From: an uncultured Paracoccaceae bacterium
Lineage (GTDB): Bacteria; Pseudomonadota; Alphaproteobacteria; Rhodobacterales; Rhodobacteraceae
NCBI GenBank assembly: GCA_947488605.1
Contig: CANKZJ010000002.1
Span: 434,001-498,000 of the forward strand
Direction of reading: 5' to 3'
DNA: 64,000 nt
Under the pieces are notes generated by a model. That model was not told the DNA's origin, searched no databases, and worked only from the letters and a program-made list of their open reading frames with translations. Numbering within the stretch: the first letter of the stretch is position 1; every line of letters starts with the position of its first letter. The position numbers were made by a program, and so were the translations under genes. Shown piece by piece: positions 29,592 through 38,962 of this stretch.

Positions 29592-31193
29592 TTAGACCAT
29601 CATTTCTTTCGTCGCTGTCAGCGTCACATCCGGATAATCTCGCGCGACCCGGTCGATGTCCCACTGCAACCGCGTCAAATAGACCGTGTCTCCGTTATTG
29701 TCTGTCGCGATGTGCTGTTTGTTGGCTTCCGAGAACTTATCGACAGCGTCCTTGTCACCCGCCACCCAGCGGGCAGAGGTGAATTGTGAGGCTTCAAACC
29801 GCACCGGCAGTCCGTATTCCAACTCGATCCGGCTCGCGAGCACTTCGAATTGCAGGGCACCAACGACGCCGACGATAAAACCGGACCCGAATGTGGGCTT
29901 AAAGACCTTCGCAGCCCCTTCTTCGGCGAATTGCATCAATGCTTTTTCCAGATGTTTGGCCTTCATCGGGTCACCCGCACGGCAGGTTTGCAACAATTCC
30001 GGTGCGAATGACGGGATTCCAGAGACGCGGATCGCTTCGCCTTCGGTCAATGTATCGCCGATGCGGAGTTGCCCGTGATTAGGGATGCCGATGATGTCGC
30101 CAGCCCAAGCCTCTTCCGCCAATTCGCGGTCGGCGGCCAAGAATAACACCGGATTGGCAATTGCCATCTGTTTTTTGGACCGCACATGCGTCAGCTTCAT
30201 GCCGCGCTGAAAATGTCCCGATGCCATGCGCACAAATGCGACCCGGTCGCGGTGTTTGGGGTCCATGTTGGCTTGGACCTTGAAAACAAAGCCAGTTACG
30301 TTCTTTTCTTCAGGTGCGATGTTGCGTGGCTGGGCGGTTTGGATTTGCGGTTCCGGCCCGTATTTAGCCAAGCCATCCATCAATTCCTTTACACCGAACG
30401 AGTTCATCGCAGAACCAAACCAGATTGGTGTCATGGATCCATTCAGCAAGGCCTCAGGATCTAGAGTTGGCAGCAATTCCTTGGCCATCTCGATCTCTTC
30501 AAGGAACTTTTCCAGCAGATGCGCAGGCACGTGTTCGGCAAGTTTTGGATCGTCAAGCCCGCTGATCTGGATGCTTTCTGCAACCTTGTTACGGTCGGCG
30601 CGGTCCATCAATTCCAACTTGTCGCGCAGAATGTCGTAGCACCCCATGAATTCACGCCCCACACCGATAGGCCAGGAAGCCGGGGTTACATCAATCGCAA
30701 GGTTCTCTTGAATTTCGTCAATAATTTCAAATGTATCGCGGCTTTCACGGTCCATCTTGTTACAAAAGGTCAGGATCGGCAGATCGCGCAGACGGCAAAC
30801 CTCAAACAGCTTCTGGGTTTGGCTTTCCACACCCTTCGCCCCGTCGATCACCATGACGGCGGCATCAACTGCGGTCAGCGTGCGGTAAGTATCCTCAGAA
30901 AAATCCGAGTGGCCCGGCGTGTCGACCAGATTGAAGCGGTATTTTTCAAAATCAAACGACATGGCAGATGCTGACACCGAAATGCCCCGATCTTTTTCCA
31001 TCTGCATAAAGTCGGAACGTGTGCGGCGCGCCTCGCCTTTCGCGCGCACCTGACCCGCCATCTGAATGGCGCCACCATAAAGCAAGAATTTCTCGGTCAA
31101 CGTGGTTTTGCCAGCGTCTGGGTGCGAGATGATTGCGAACGTACGGCGACGTGCGATTTCAGGGGGAAGGTCCGGGCGATTTGTCATGGTCAC
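29592..31193 (-). CDS. prfC: Peptide chain release factor 3
   Basis: RF3 is the translational GTPase that removes RF1/RF2 from the ribosome after peptide release. The 533-aa product has the P-loop SHPDAGKTTLTEK (about residues 24-36), switch regions with EKDRGISVSASAMSF, the DTPGHSDFSEDTYR G3 motif and FCNKMDRESRD for G4. The full length fits the family. A second ATG two codons on is an alternative start. It is divergent from the lipoprotein gene at 31288. Confidence 0.96.
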   Translation of the reverse strand: MTMTNRPDLPPEIARRRTFAIISHPDAGKTTLTEKFLLYGGAIQMAGQVRAKGEARRTRSDFMQMEKDRGISVSASAMSFDFEKYRFNLVDTPGHSDFSEDTYRTLTAVDAAVMVIDGAKGVESQTQKLFEVCRLRDLPILTFCNKMDRESRDTFEIIDEIQENLAIDVTPASWPIGVGREFMGCYDILRDKLELMDRADRNKVAESIQISGLDDPKLAEHVPAHLLEKFLEEIEMAKELLPTLDPEALLNGSMTPIWFGSAMNSFGVKELMDGLAKYGPEPQIQTAQPRNIAPEEKNVTGFVFKVQANMDPKHRDRVAFVRMASGHFQRGMKLTHVRSKKQMAIANPVLFLAADRELAEEAWAGDIIGIPNHGQLRIGDTLTEGEAIRVSGIPSFAPELLQTCRAGDPMKAKHLEKALMQFAEEGAAKVFKPTFGSGFIVGVVGALQFEVLASRIELEYGLPVRFEASQFTSARWVAGDKDAVDKFSEANKQHIATDNNGDTVYLTRLQWDIDRVARDYPDVTLTATKEMMV

Positions 31194-31287
31194 GCTTTAT
31201 GCGGTTGAAGCGAAAAGGGCAATTGGGTCTCACAGGGTTAACGGTTGATTTGGGGTTCGCTGCTAGGCCCGTGTGGTGGAGGCTCAA

Positions 31288-31893
31288 ATGCTGCGGATCT
31301 TATGTGCAATCATCTTGACGGTGACCTTGATTGGGTGTGGCGGCGGTGGCGGCGGTAGTAGCGCCAGCAGTGGTATTGATCCACGGCTACAAAGGCTGGC
31401 GGCGTATGAAGCACAAAATCTAGGGGTCCTGGGTGCTGACGGGATGGCCGTGACGCAATCTGCCGATATGCCGGACAGCGGGGCGCTGTCATTTGCCGGG
31501 AACGCCACAATCCGGGTCGAAGATGGCGCAAATACCATAGCGCTTTTTGGTGATGCAGAGATTGCGTTTGATTTCGGGGCCGGTACGGGGCAGGGGCGGA
31601 TGCATCGATTTTTCGGCAATGACGCGTCGGGCGACCTTGTGGACTTTGCGGGCGAGATTGCGGTTGGCAGCAACACTGCAGGGCAAGATTTGGCGCTTGA
31701 TTATCAAGGTATGTTGACGTCGGCGGGCGATGCTTTGGCTTTTGACGGCACAATGCAGGGGATGTTTTTGGGAACACCGGTGGCCGGTTTTGTTGGTGCT
31801 GATCTAGAGGCGGGTATTGATCGCAATGGTCAAGGCCGCAATGGGTCAGTGATTATTGTGGCGACAACGAACGACGCACCAGCCGCACCTTAA
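31288..31893 (+). CDS. Lipoprotein with a possible TbpB-like beta-barrel, copy 1
   Basis: A 201-aa product: signal sequence, lipobox LIGC at about residue 17 with a Gly6 run behind it, then beta-rich repeats. The stretch GDAEIAFDFGAGTGQGRMHRF and the later GTMQGMFLGTPVAGFVG resemble the C-terminal barrel of transferrin-binding-protein-B-like surface lipoproteins, whose strands carry FxG..A motifs. The ATG at 31288 has GGAGG 5 bases upstream, so it is preferred to the GTG at 31273. It would sit in the outer membrane. No Slam-type exporter gene is seen. Confidence 0.6.
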   Translation: MLRILCAIILTVTLIGCGGGGGGSSASSGIDPRLQRLAAYEAQNLGVLGADGMAVTQSADMPDSGALSFAGNATIRVEDGANTIALFGDAEIAFDFGAGTGQGRMHRFFGNDASGDLVDFAGEIAVGSNTAGQDLALDYQGMLTSAGDALAFDGTMQGMFLGTPVAGFVGADLEAGIDRNGQGRNGSVIIVATTNDAPAAP

Positions 31894-31928
31894 CCAACCA
31901 TTAACCAACACAGACGCAATGTGGTGGC

Positions 31929-32495
31929 ATGACGAGAGTGAGCATTCTTCTTTTATGTCTGGCAGGTTGCGGTGGCAGCGGCAGTACCGACCCTTCTGTG
32001 TCGATGGCAAGGTTCACAGCTTATCAACAATCGGTCGTCGATCTTGGTGTGACACCCCTCGCTTTGGTGCCTGATCGAGGCGGGCATAATTATGCGGGCC
32101 AGATGGCTTTGGACCTACCGATGGGTGCACCTGCACAGACGTTTATCGGTGAATTTGACCTGTTCGTGCTAATGGACGGTACGGCACTTACGGCCTCGGG
32201 CGAAGTTGGTGGATTTGAGAATGCGCAAGGTGATGTCCTTGGTGGATCTTTGGGCTTCAGCGGCGGTGATATATTTGAAACGGCTGATCCGGACCGGGAT
32301 TTCCTGATGTCGGCTGATCTTGCGGGACAACTGACAAAGGATGCAGTCGTATATGATCTGAGTGCCAGACTTCAGGGTGATTTCTTTGGCAATAACGCCG
32401 AAGGGGTCGCAGGGGTGATCTATGCAGGCCGGATCACGCAAGGCACCGACGTTGATATCTTTGACGGAAGTTTTGCGGGCAGGCTTGTCCCTTAA
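31929..32495 (+). CDS. Lipoprotein with a possible TbpB-like beta-barrel, copy 2
   Basis: A 188-aa product with a short signal and lipobox LAGC (Cys14), then beta-strand repeats such as YAGQMALDLP, GEFDLFVLMDG and LQGDFFGNNAEGVAGVIY. The last is close to the strand motif of TbpB-like barrels. It shares the layout of the preceding gene and follows it after 35 bases, so the two look like an old duplication. The stop overlaps by 4 bases the end of the convergent Hint gene. Ligand unknown. Confidence 0.6.
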   Translation: MTRVSILLLCLAGCGGSGSTDPSVSMARFTAYQQSVVDLGVTPLALVPDRGGHNYAGQMALDLPMGAPAQTFIGEFDLFVLMDGTALTASGEVGGFENAQGDVLGGSLGFSGGDIFETADPDRDFLMSADLAGQLTKDAVVYDLSARLQGDFFGNNAEGVAGVIYAGRITQGTDVDIFDGSFAGRLVP

Positions 32496-33454
32496 CGTGC
32501 GGACGCTTTGCGCAAGAGCGAGGCTGCAATATCGGCAGGGATCAGGCTATCTTTGACCTCGTAATCCAGATGCGTGCGATGTGCGTGATCTTGGGTCTTC
32601 ATGCTGTCGGGCAAAGCATGCCGCGTGCGTGGGTCGATCAAGTGAGATTCCGCCGCAATCCCTTCGGCGTAGATGATCTGATGATCCTCAAGAACCAATT
32701 GAAAATAGTCAATAAATCCACCATGCCGACGGGTGACTGTAAGGTGGTTAACCAAATGGCGGGCTTTGATCAAAACCTCTGCCCGTCCGGCACCTAAATG
32801 GTCCTCGCGTTGATAGATAAACAGGCGATGATCAGGCCGCACAACAAGATCATTTTCGTTGTGCAGCGTGCCCTTGGAAATCACGACCGGTGCAAAGCTG
32901 CCCGTCGCCCTGAGTGTTGACTGACCGATCCACTTGATCGGTTGTTTGCCTGCATCACGGGTCAAAACCATGTCACCGGGTGCAAGCGTTTCTATCTTTC
33001 GCATCAAGCCATCATGCATCGCGATACGTGTTCCGCGCGCGAACGATCCACTTGCGGCCTGCGCGAAACGACGGGTCGCCGTATGGCGTTCAATCCCGAC
33101 AAGGCGGTATTCAACCTTGAAATCCAACTCCGTAAGGGGAAGTGCGAAGATGTCGGCGACCGTTCCATCGTCGAGCTCAACAAGAACCAGCACCTCGAAT
33201 GTACCGCCATCGGGTGCCATGAAGGTCAGGCAGCTGTCGATGTGCACGGCGTTGCCGACAGGTCCTTTGCGGAACAGCGCATCATTGGTCGAAACCAATG
33301 TGACCGATGACAACCGGGCTGCGTTGGTCATGATAAAGACGTCGTCCATGACCAATTCATCGGCAAAAGACAGGTGATCACCTTTGGTGACGCCGTCGCT
33401 CGCGATGATATCGGCGGCTGCATAGACTTCGATTGTGAATTCGGTCTGTTTCAT
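32492..33454 (-). CDS. Hint-domain protein with Ser in place of the catalytic Cys
   Basis: A 320-aa protein. The first 130 residues are an unrecognised beta-rich domain; then comes a Hedgehog/intein-type (Hint) domain: GSFARGTRIAMHDGLMRKIE and LAPGDMVLTRDAGKQPIKWIG, with VRPDHRLFIY and a long helical tail. In most Hint domains the first residue is Cys (CFxxGT); here it is Ser, which some inteins also use. Roseobacter genomes carry many such stand-alone Hint proteins, often linked to secreted proteins. Autoprocessing is possible but untested. Confidence 0.8.
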   Translation of the reverse strand: MKQTEFTIEVYAAADIIASDGVTKGDHLSFADELVMDDVFIMTNAARLSSVTLVSTNDALFRKGPVGNAVHIDSCLTFMAPDGGTFEVLVLVELDDGTVADIFALPLTELDFKVEYRLVGIERHTATRRFAQAASGSFARGTRIAMHDGLMRKIETLAPGDMVLTRDAGKQPIKWIGQSTLRATGSFAPVVISKGTLHNENDLVVRPDHRLFIYQREDHLGAGRAEVLIKARHLVNHLTVTRRHGGFIDYFQLVLEDHQIIYAEGIAAESHLIDPRTRHALPDSMKTQDHAHRTHLDYEVKDSLIPADIAASLLRKASAR

Positions 33455-33578
33455 TGCGCCAAGCGTTACACCGTGGCGTGGTGCGGGCCAAGTATGAATG
33501 AATTTGGATCGTCGAATTGCCCAAGCAGCGTGCGGGTGCTAGATGCCATTGGACAACGAAAAAGAAAAGGACGGCATC

Positions 33579-34358
33579 ATGGATCTTGGGATCAAGGGAA
33601 AACGCGCGCTGGTTTGTGCATCGTCAAAAGGCCTGGGGCGCGGTTGCGCAGAAGCATTGGCCGAAGCTGGGGTGAACCTTGTGCTCAATGCACGTGGCGC
33701 AGACGCGCTTGAGGCAACAGCCGCTGAAATCCGCAACAAATACGGTGTCGAGGTCGTGGCGATTGCCGCCGATGTCGCCACGCAGGAGGGTCGCGACGCA
33801 CTTTTGGCAGCCGCATCTGATGTCGATATCCTCGTGAACAATGCAGGCGGCCCGCCTCCTGGTTTGTGGTCGGATTGGGACCGTGACGATTTTATTGCAG
33901 CCCTTGATGCCAATATGCTGGCCCCGATCGCGCTGATGAAAGCTTTGATGCCCGCTATGATCGACAAAGGTTGGGGCCGGGTCGTGAATATCACGTCCGG
34001 TTCCGTGAAAGCGCCGATCCCGCAGTTGGGCCTGTCGAATGCGGCACGCGCCGGTTTGACCGGGTATGCTGCGGGCACCGCACGGCAGGTCGCGCAACAC
34101 GGGGTGAACGTCAACAATATGCTGCCGGGCATTCATGCAACCGACCGCGCAGTCAGCCTCGATACTGGTGTGTCCAAGGCGCAAGGTATTGATTTGGCGG
34201 CAGCAACCGCACAGCGCCAAGCGACTATTCCAGCGCGTCGTTACGGCACCGCGGCGGAATTTGGGGCAATGTGTGCGTTCCTGTGTTCGCAACATGCAGG
34301 CTTTATTGTGGGTCAGAACATCGTTCTTGATGGTGGCGCAATCAACGCAACAATCTAG
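33579..34358 (+). CDS. SDR-fold protein lacking the YxxxK pair
   Basis: A 259-aa short-chain dehydrogenase/reductase relative. It has the cofactor loop ASSKGLGRG (residues 14-22), the structural NNAGG near residue 88, and NITSGS holding the catalytic-type Ser. At the place of the Tyr-x-x-x-Lys motif it has QLGLSNAARAG, with neither Tyr nor Lys. This subfamily is commonly labelled 3-oxoacyl-ACP reductase-like, but the normal proton relay is missing. The ATG at 33579 with AAGGA upstream is preferred to 33543. It stands alone, divergent from the Hint gene. Confidence 0.85.
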   Translation: MDLGIKGKRALVCASSKGLGRGCAEALAEAGVNLVLNARGADALEATAAEIRNKYGVEVVAIAADVATQEGRDALLAAASDVDILVNNAGGPPPGLWSDWDRDDFIAALDANMLAPIALMKALMPAMIDKGWGRVVNITSGSVKAPIPQLGLSNAARAGLTGYAAGTARQVAQHGVNVNNMLPGIHATDRAVSLDTGVSKAQGIDLAAATAQRQATIPARRYGTAAEFGAMCAFLCSQHAGFIVGQNIVLDGGAINATI

Positions 34359-34457
34359 AAATACGCGGCGGAGCAAGGGCTTGCACCTTGCCCCGCGCCT
34401 GATCTGTTGTTAGGTGCGCTATACCCAATAGTTTTCGTCAGGGATAACGCCCCGCCC

Positions 34458-35534
34458 ATGCAAACCCCCCGTCTTGAGATCAAGAACATCGTCAAAGACT
34501 TTGGCGGCCGCCGGGTTGTTGATGACGTGAACCTGACTGTCATGCCGGGGCAGGTGACCTGTCTGCTTGGTCCATCGGGATGCGGAAAATCGACGACTTT
34601 GCGGATTGTGGCCGGGGTCGAAATGCAAAGCAGCGGCACCATCTATGTAGATGGCAAACTGGTATGTGACACGGTGTACCGTTTACCGCCAGAACAGCGA
34701 AACATCGGTCTGATGTTTCAGGACTTTGCTTTGTTTCCGCACCTTACAGTCGCACAGAATGTGGCGTTTGGACTAAAAGGGCGCAAGCCAAGCGATAGGG
34801 TCCATGACCTGCTTGCAAAGGTTGGCATGACCAGACACGCGGATGATTATCCGCATCAGTTATCAGGTGGTGAACAACAACGCGTGGCATTGGCTCGTGC
34901 ACTGGCACCTGCGCCACAAATCATGCTGATGGACGAACCGTTCTCGGGGCTAGATGACCGCTTGCGCGACGATATCCGCGACGAAACGCTCGAAGTCCTG
35001 AAAAGCGAAGGGACAGCAGTCTTGCTGGTCACCCATGAGCCGGGCGAGGCCATGCGGATGGCCGATGAGATTGCGTTGATGCGTGAGGGCAGGATTGTTC
35101 AGCAAGGCGCGCCTTATAATATCTATAACTCACCAGTAGATCTTGAAGCGTCAGCATTCTTTAGTGATATCAATGTAATACGCGGTAAAGTTGAGGGGGC
35201 GTTGACGAAAACTGCCTTTGGACAATTTTTGGCACCCGGTGTTCCGGATGGCACAGAAGTCGATATCGGTATTCGGCCTCAACACATTAAGATTGACTTT
35301 GATCGCGGCGGCCGGGGGCCAAATCCGACACCCGAAGATGGCACCGCCGCGCGCGGTGTTGTGGAGCGTGCGCGCTTTATGGGGGCGTCCAGTTTGGTGG
35401 AATTCCGGATGGACTTTGACGGGTCTATCCTTAAGGCGATTGTGCCTTCGGTTTTCTTGCCCAAGCCGGGCATGCCGCTTTGGCTGATGATACGGCGCGA
35501 CAGGTGCTTTGTTTTTCCGCACAAAGAGGCGTGA
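34458..35534 (+). CDS. ABC transporter ATP-binding protein (FbpC/PotA-like), no permease nearby
   Basis: A 358-aa ATPase with Walker A GPSGCGKST, the Q-loop, signature LSGGEQQR, Walker B IMLMDEP and the H-loop VTHEP, then a C-terminal TOBE/MOP-type regulatory domain (about residues 245-358). It would drive import of ferric ion, a polyamine or a similar substrate. The usual permease and binding-protein genes are absent on both sides, so it must serve partners encoded elsewhere. The start ATG at 34458 is chosen by family alignment; the ribosome binding site is weak, and the frame opens at 34407. Confidence 0.85.
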   Translation: MQTPRLEIKNIVKDFGGRRVVDDVNLTVMPGQVTCLLGPSGCGKSTTLRIVAGVEMQSSGTIYVDGKLVCDTVYRLPPEQRNIGLMFQDFALFPHLTVAQNVAFGLKGRKPSDRVHDLLAKVGMTRHADDYPHQLSGGEQQRVALARALAPAPQIMLMDEPFSGLDDRLRDDIRDETLEVLKSEGTAVLLVTHEPGEAMRMADEIALMREGRIVQQGAPYNIYNSPVDLEASAFFSDINVIRGKVEGALTKTAFGQFLAPGVPDGTEVDIGIRPQHIKIDFDRGGRGPNPTPEDGTAARGVVERARFMGASSLVEFRMDFDGSILKAIVPSVFLPKPGMPLWLMIRRDRCFVFPHKEA

Positions 35535-35563
35535 ACGGACGTATCAGATGACGCCAACAGCGA

Positions 35564-35809
35564 TCAGGACTTCAGCCGAGCAGCACGTCCACCGCGCCGC
35601 TTTGTGACCAGCGCTGCACGGCTCGGCAGTTCCGCCATGACGCCCGATCGCGCCTCGGCCGTCATGCGAGACCATGCGCCGATTTCATCAATTGACCGTA
35701 GGCACCCGGTGCACAACCGGCTTTCCGGATGGATCACGCAGACCTTAATGCACGGGCTTTCGATTTCGGCACGCGCCCAGATGTGATCAGTGTTCTCGGA
35801 TTTAGTCAC
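35564..35809 (-). CDS. DUF1289 Cys-rich protein
   Basis: An 81-aa protein with the DUF1289 pattern [29 protein letters not shown], that is four cysteines that should bind a metal or Fe-S cluster. The function is unknown. It overlaps by 4 bases the stop of ruvX upstream on the same strand, so the two are co-translated. Confidence 0.88.
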   Translation of the reverse strand: MTKSENTDHIWARAEIESPCIKVCVIHPESRLCTGCLRSIDEIGAWSRMTAEARSGVMAELPSRAALVTKRRGGRAARLKS

Positions 35810-36282
35810 GTCTGATTCCTTATATGCGCCATGCGGTCTAGCATGCCTTGCAAGATATAGCTTGCAGCCACGTGATCAATGACCTCGGCACGACGTTTGC
35901 GTGACGTATCCGCCTCGAGCAAGGCACGTTCTGCGGCGACTGTCGACAAACGTTCATCCCAGAACGTGATCGGTAAGGGGATCAGCCTTTCGAGGTTTCG
36001 CGCAAAAGCGCGCGTCGCTTGGCAGCGCGGTCCTTCTGATCCGTCCATGTTCATCGGCAGACCCAGCACAATGCCACCCACCATGCGGTGCGTTGTCATT
36101 TCCAACAGTTTGGCTGCATCGACACCGAATTTCTTGCGTTTGATCGTCTCAATCGGTGTCGCCACTGACCGCATCAAATCGGACATCGCGACGCCGATGG
36201 TCACCGTGCCCAAATCCAACCCCGCAATCGCGCCGGTCTCGGGGATTGCAGCCATGAAGTCTTGAGGTGTTTCGCAGATCAT
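35806..36282 (-). CDS. ruvX: RuvX/YqgF family RNase H-like protein
   Basis: A 158-aa protein of the YqgF family, called putative Holliday junction resolvase; in E. coli the family also acts in 16S rRNA 5' processing. It has the RNase H-like DxG at [12 protein letters not shown] (about residues 22-33), WDERLST near 109-115 and a C-terminal acidic DHVAA. An N-terminal extension of about 18 residues precedes the core. It overlaps ccmI by 4 bases. Confidence 0.92.
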   Translation of the reverse strand: MICETPQDFMAAIPETGAIAGLDLGTVTIGVAMSDLMRSVATPIETIKRKKFGVDAAKLLEMTTHRMVGGIVLGLPMNMDGSEGPRCQATRAFARNLERLIPLPITFWDERLSTVAAERALLEADTSRKRRAEVIDHVAASYILQGMLDRMAHIRNQT

Positions 36283-37478
36283 TCCTCAAGCACGCCTGCA
36301 TCACGGGCTGCTGTGGTCAGGATTTCCATGCCGCGCATGCTGCTGACAAAGACTTGCTGCGCCTCATTCCAGACCGTCCGCGCGGCGTCTTGATCACCCA
36401 ACACGCCGTAGGCGCGGATCAGACGTGCCCAATCTTGTGCCGGTCCACCCTCAGTCGCGAGACGGTTGGCAAGGCCAGAGACCATGCCGCCGATCATTGC
36501 TTGTTGGTCTTCGGGCGACATCTGTGATGCTGCATCCATTTGTTCAAAGGATGGGCCGCGCGCCTCTGGCACCGCGTATTCGACACCGGCGCGGAAGGCC
36601 GCATCGCTCACCTGGCTGCGCGCACTGGCGATGTGGAAATTGGTTGGATCGCCGGTTTCGATGATATCGCGCCAGAACCGCAGAGCCAGATCGGGCCTGT
36701 CGGTTTGATTATAGAGCGCGCCAAGATAGTAGCGGGCCGCGATATTGCCGTCTTCGCGGTCAAGGATGTCGCGGATAACCTCTTCGGCCTCGGGCGAGAT
36801 CAAACCACCGGCTGCGACGACTTTGAGATCAAGCAGGCGTTGCAGGTCCACGATCGAAGCAGGCTCACCTTTGATGGCGATGACCTGTGCCTGCGCGTCG
36901 GCAGCACCAGCATAATTGCGCATCTCCACCTCGTGAAAAGCAAGGCGGGTCCATGCTTCAAGATCATCGGGGCGTGTGGGTGCAATAATGCGCAATTGCT
37001 CGATCGCTTCGCGGTAGTCGTCGGGCAATTCCACTGCGGGTGGTTGCGGTGCTACTGCCTCCAATGCAGCTTGCGCTGGACGGTTCGCACGCATTTCTTC
37101 ACTGGCATCGAGGCGGGCCTGCAAGGGCAAATCTGGGTAGCCGGGCGCGCCAAGCGACCAATAGATCCCAAAGCTGAGCGCGACCATCACGGCACCAACC
37201 GCAGCCGATAGCCAACGTGTGGGCGTTCCGGCCCCATCAGAAACGGTGGCGGCCTTATTGGCAGCCAGCAAGCGACGTGCGACTTCGGTGCGGGCGCGCT
37301 CAGCCTCTTCTGGTTCCAACAGCTGTCGTTCCAGCTCGCGGTCGATTTCATCCAATTGCGCGCGGTAAATTGCGATATCGGGATTGTCGTCGCCCATGTC
37401 TTTGGGGCGCAGCAACGGTGTCACCATCAAAGCGGTCACAGCGACAGTCATAACAGCGCAAACAATCCAGAAAATCAT
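36279..37478 (-). CDS. ccmI: Cytochrome c biogenesis protein CcmI
   Basis: CcmI chaperones apocytochrome c to the heme ligation complex CcmFH. The 399-aa product has an N-terminal membrane helix (about residues 2-20), a charged cytoplasmic loop with a Leu-zipper-like pattern ([26 protein letters not shown]), a second helix (about 90-108) and a large periplasmic TPR-type part. The frame is open much further upstream to 38399, but that part is antisense to soxB; the ATG at 37478 with GGGATAAG upstream is the family start. Other ccm genes are not in this window. Confidence 0.92.
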   Translation of the reverse strand: MIFWIVCAVMTVAVTALMVTPLLRPKDMGDDNPDIAIYRAQLDEIDRELERQLLEPEEAERARTEVARRLLAANKAATVSDGAGTPTRWLSAAVGAVMVALSFGIYWSLGAPGYPDLPLQARLDASEEMRANRPAQAALEAVAPQPPAVELPDDYREAIEQLRIIAPTRPDDLEAWTRLAFHEVEMRNYAGAADAQAQVIAIKGEPASIVDLQRLLDLKVVAAGGLISPEAEEVIRDILDREDGNIAARYYLGALYNQTDRPDLALRFWRDIIETGDPTNFHIASARSQVSDAAFRAGVEYAVPEARGPSFEQMDAASQMSPEDQQAMIGGMVSGLANRLATEGGPAQDWARLIRAYGVLGDQDAARTVWNEAQQVFVSSMRGMEILTTAARDAGVLEE

Positions 37479-37557
37479 CTTATCCCGCGTCCTTTGGTTA
37501 CGTTCACATAACCACACCGGTGCGCGGTGAAAAGGGCCTGCGACGGCATGACAATTC

Positions 37558-37578
37558 ACGACATCGCCAGCATGTCGT
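37558..37578. promoter_or_regulatory. Inverted repeat between ccmI and soxB
   Basis: ACGACAT (37558-37564), 7 bases, ATGTCGT (37572-37578) is a perfect 7-bp dyad in the 204-base divergent region. It is well placed to be an operator for soxB, about 105 bases upstream of the start. No regulator gene is adjacent. Confidence 0.4.
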
Positions 37579-37682
37579 AAAAAGCAATACATACGCCGCT
37601 GGCAGTATCCACTTGGGGCCGGACAAGGTTCAGATAGGATGTGTTGGCGCGCACCGTCAAAGCCCAAGGATTCTGGATACCG

Positions 37683-38927
37683 ATGAAACGTTACTCTGCC
37701 TTTGCAATCGCCAAAGAGGCCATGCGCCAACACACAGGTTGGGACCGGGCATGGGCCAAACGTGAACCTAAGACAAAATACGATGTGATCATTGTGGGTG
37801 CCGGGGGGCATGGACTGGCAACGGCGTATTATCTGGGCAAGAATTTTGGCATCACCAATGTGGCAATCCTGGAAAAAGGTTGGCTGGGTGGTGGAAACAC
37901 AGGGCGGAACACGACGATTATCCGCTCGAATTATTTGCAGGACCCATCCGCCGCGATCTACGAAAAATCCCGCTCGCTCTATGAGACGATGAGCCAGGAC
38001 CTTAACTACAACGTCATGTTCAGCCCGCGTGGCGTGATTATGCTTGCACAAACGCAGCATGAAATTCGCGGGTATCAGCGCACGGCACACGCCAACGCGC
38101 TGCAGGGCGTTCAAACCGAGTGGATTGGGCCCGCGCGCGTCAAAGAGCTTTGTCCGATCATGAATATCGATGGACCGCGCTATCCCGTCCTTGGTGGTTT
38201 GTGGCAGGCACGCGGTGGCACTGCGCGCCATGATGCGGTCGCTTGGGGTTATGCGCGGGCCTGTTCCGATATGGGCATGGATGTGATCCAGCAATGCGAA
38301 GTTCAAGGTGTGCGGCGACAAGACGGCAAGGTCGTGGGGGTGGATACGCCCAAAGGGCCGATTGATTGCGATAAGTTGGGGATGGTCGTCGCTGGGCACT
38401 CTGGCGTGCTGGCGAAGATGGCAGGCTTTCGGTTGCCGATTGAGAGCGTGGCCCTTCAGGCGCTGGTCTCAGAGCCGATCAAACCCTGCATGGACGTGGT
38501 CGTGATGGCGAACACGGTGCATGGGTATCTGTCGCAGTCTGACAAAGGCGAAATGGTGATTGGCGGTGGTACGGACGGGTATAACAACTACACCCAGCGC
38601 GGATCGTTCCACCATGTTGAAGAAACCGTGCGCGCACTTGTTGAGACCTTCCCGATGCTGGCGCGGCTGAAAATGCTACGCCAATGGGGTGGGATCGTGG
38701 ATGTAACGGGTGACCGGTCGCCGATCCTGTCGAAAACGCCCGTGGACGGTATTTTCGTCAACTGTGGCTGGGGCACAGGCGGATTCAAGGCTATCCCCGG
38801 ATCAGGTTGGGCGATGGCAGAACTGATCGCCAAAGGACAGTCCCCGCTGACCGATGAATTCAGCATGTTCCGCTTCCGCGAGGGCAAGTTTATCGATGAA
38901 AGCGTGGCTGCGGGGGTGGCGCATTGA
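37683..38927 (+). CDS. soxB: Sarcosine oxidase subunit beta
   Basis: The beta subunit holds covalent FMN and FAD and oxidises sarcosine to glycine and formaldehyde in the heterotetrameric enzyme. The 414-aa product has the Rossmann motif VIIVGAGGHGLATAYYL (about residues 34-50), GNTGRNTTIIRSNYL and the C-terminal WGTGGFKAIPGSG. The ATG at 37683 is the family start; the frame opens at 37641. In known operons soxB is directly followed by soxD; here 637 bases intervene. Confidence 0.95.
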   Translation: MKRYSAFAIAKEAMRQHTGWDRAWAKREPKTKYDVIIVGAGGHGLATAYYLGKNFGITNVAILEKGWLGGGNTGRNTTIIRSNYLQDPSAAIYEKSRSLYETMSQDLNYNVMFSPRGVIMLAQTQHEIRGYQRTAHANALQGVQTEWIGPARVKELCPIMNIDGPRYPVLGGLWQARGGTARHDAVAWGYARACSDMGMDVIQQCEVQGVRRQDGKVVGVDTPKGPIDCDKLGMVVAGHSGVLAKMAGFRLPIESVALQALVSEPIKPCMDVVVMANTVHGYLSQSDKGEMVIGGGTDGYNNYTQRGSFHHVEETVRALVETFPMLARLKMLRQWGGIVDVTGDRSPILSKTPVDGIFVNCGWGTGGFKAIPGSGWAMAELIAKGQSPLTDEFSMFRFREGKFIDESVAAGVAH

Positions 38928-38962
38928 TGTTTGTGACACGCCATCAGCCTTGGCACGTGGGC

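Noticed and set aside
37479-37682. Glycine riboswitch upstream of the sarcosine oxidase genes
   Set aside because: Glycine is the product, so it was looked for, but the 204-base region shows no tandem aptamer-like core.
37479-38399. Upstream extension of the ccmI frame to 706 codons
   Set aside because: The added part is antisense to soxB and has no family match; CcmI starts at 37478.
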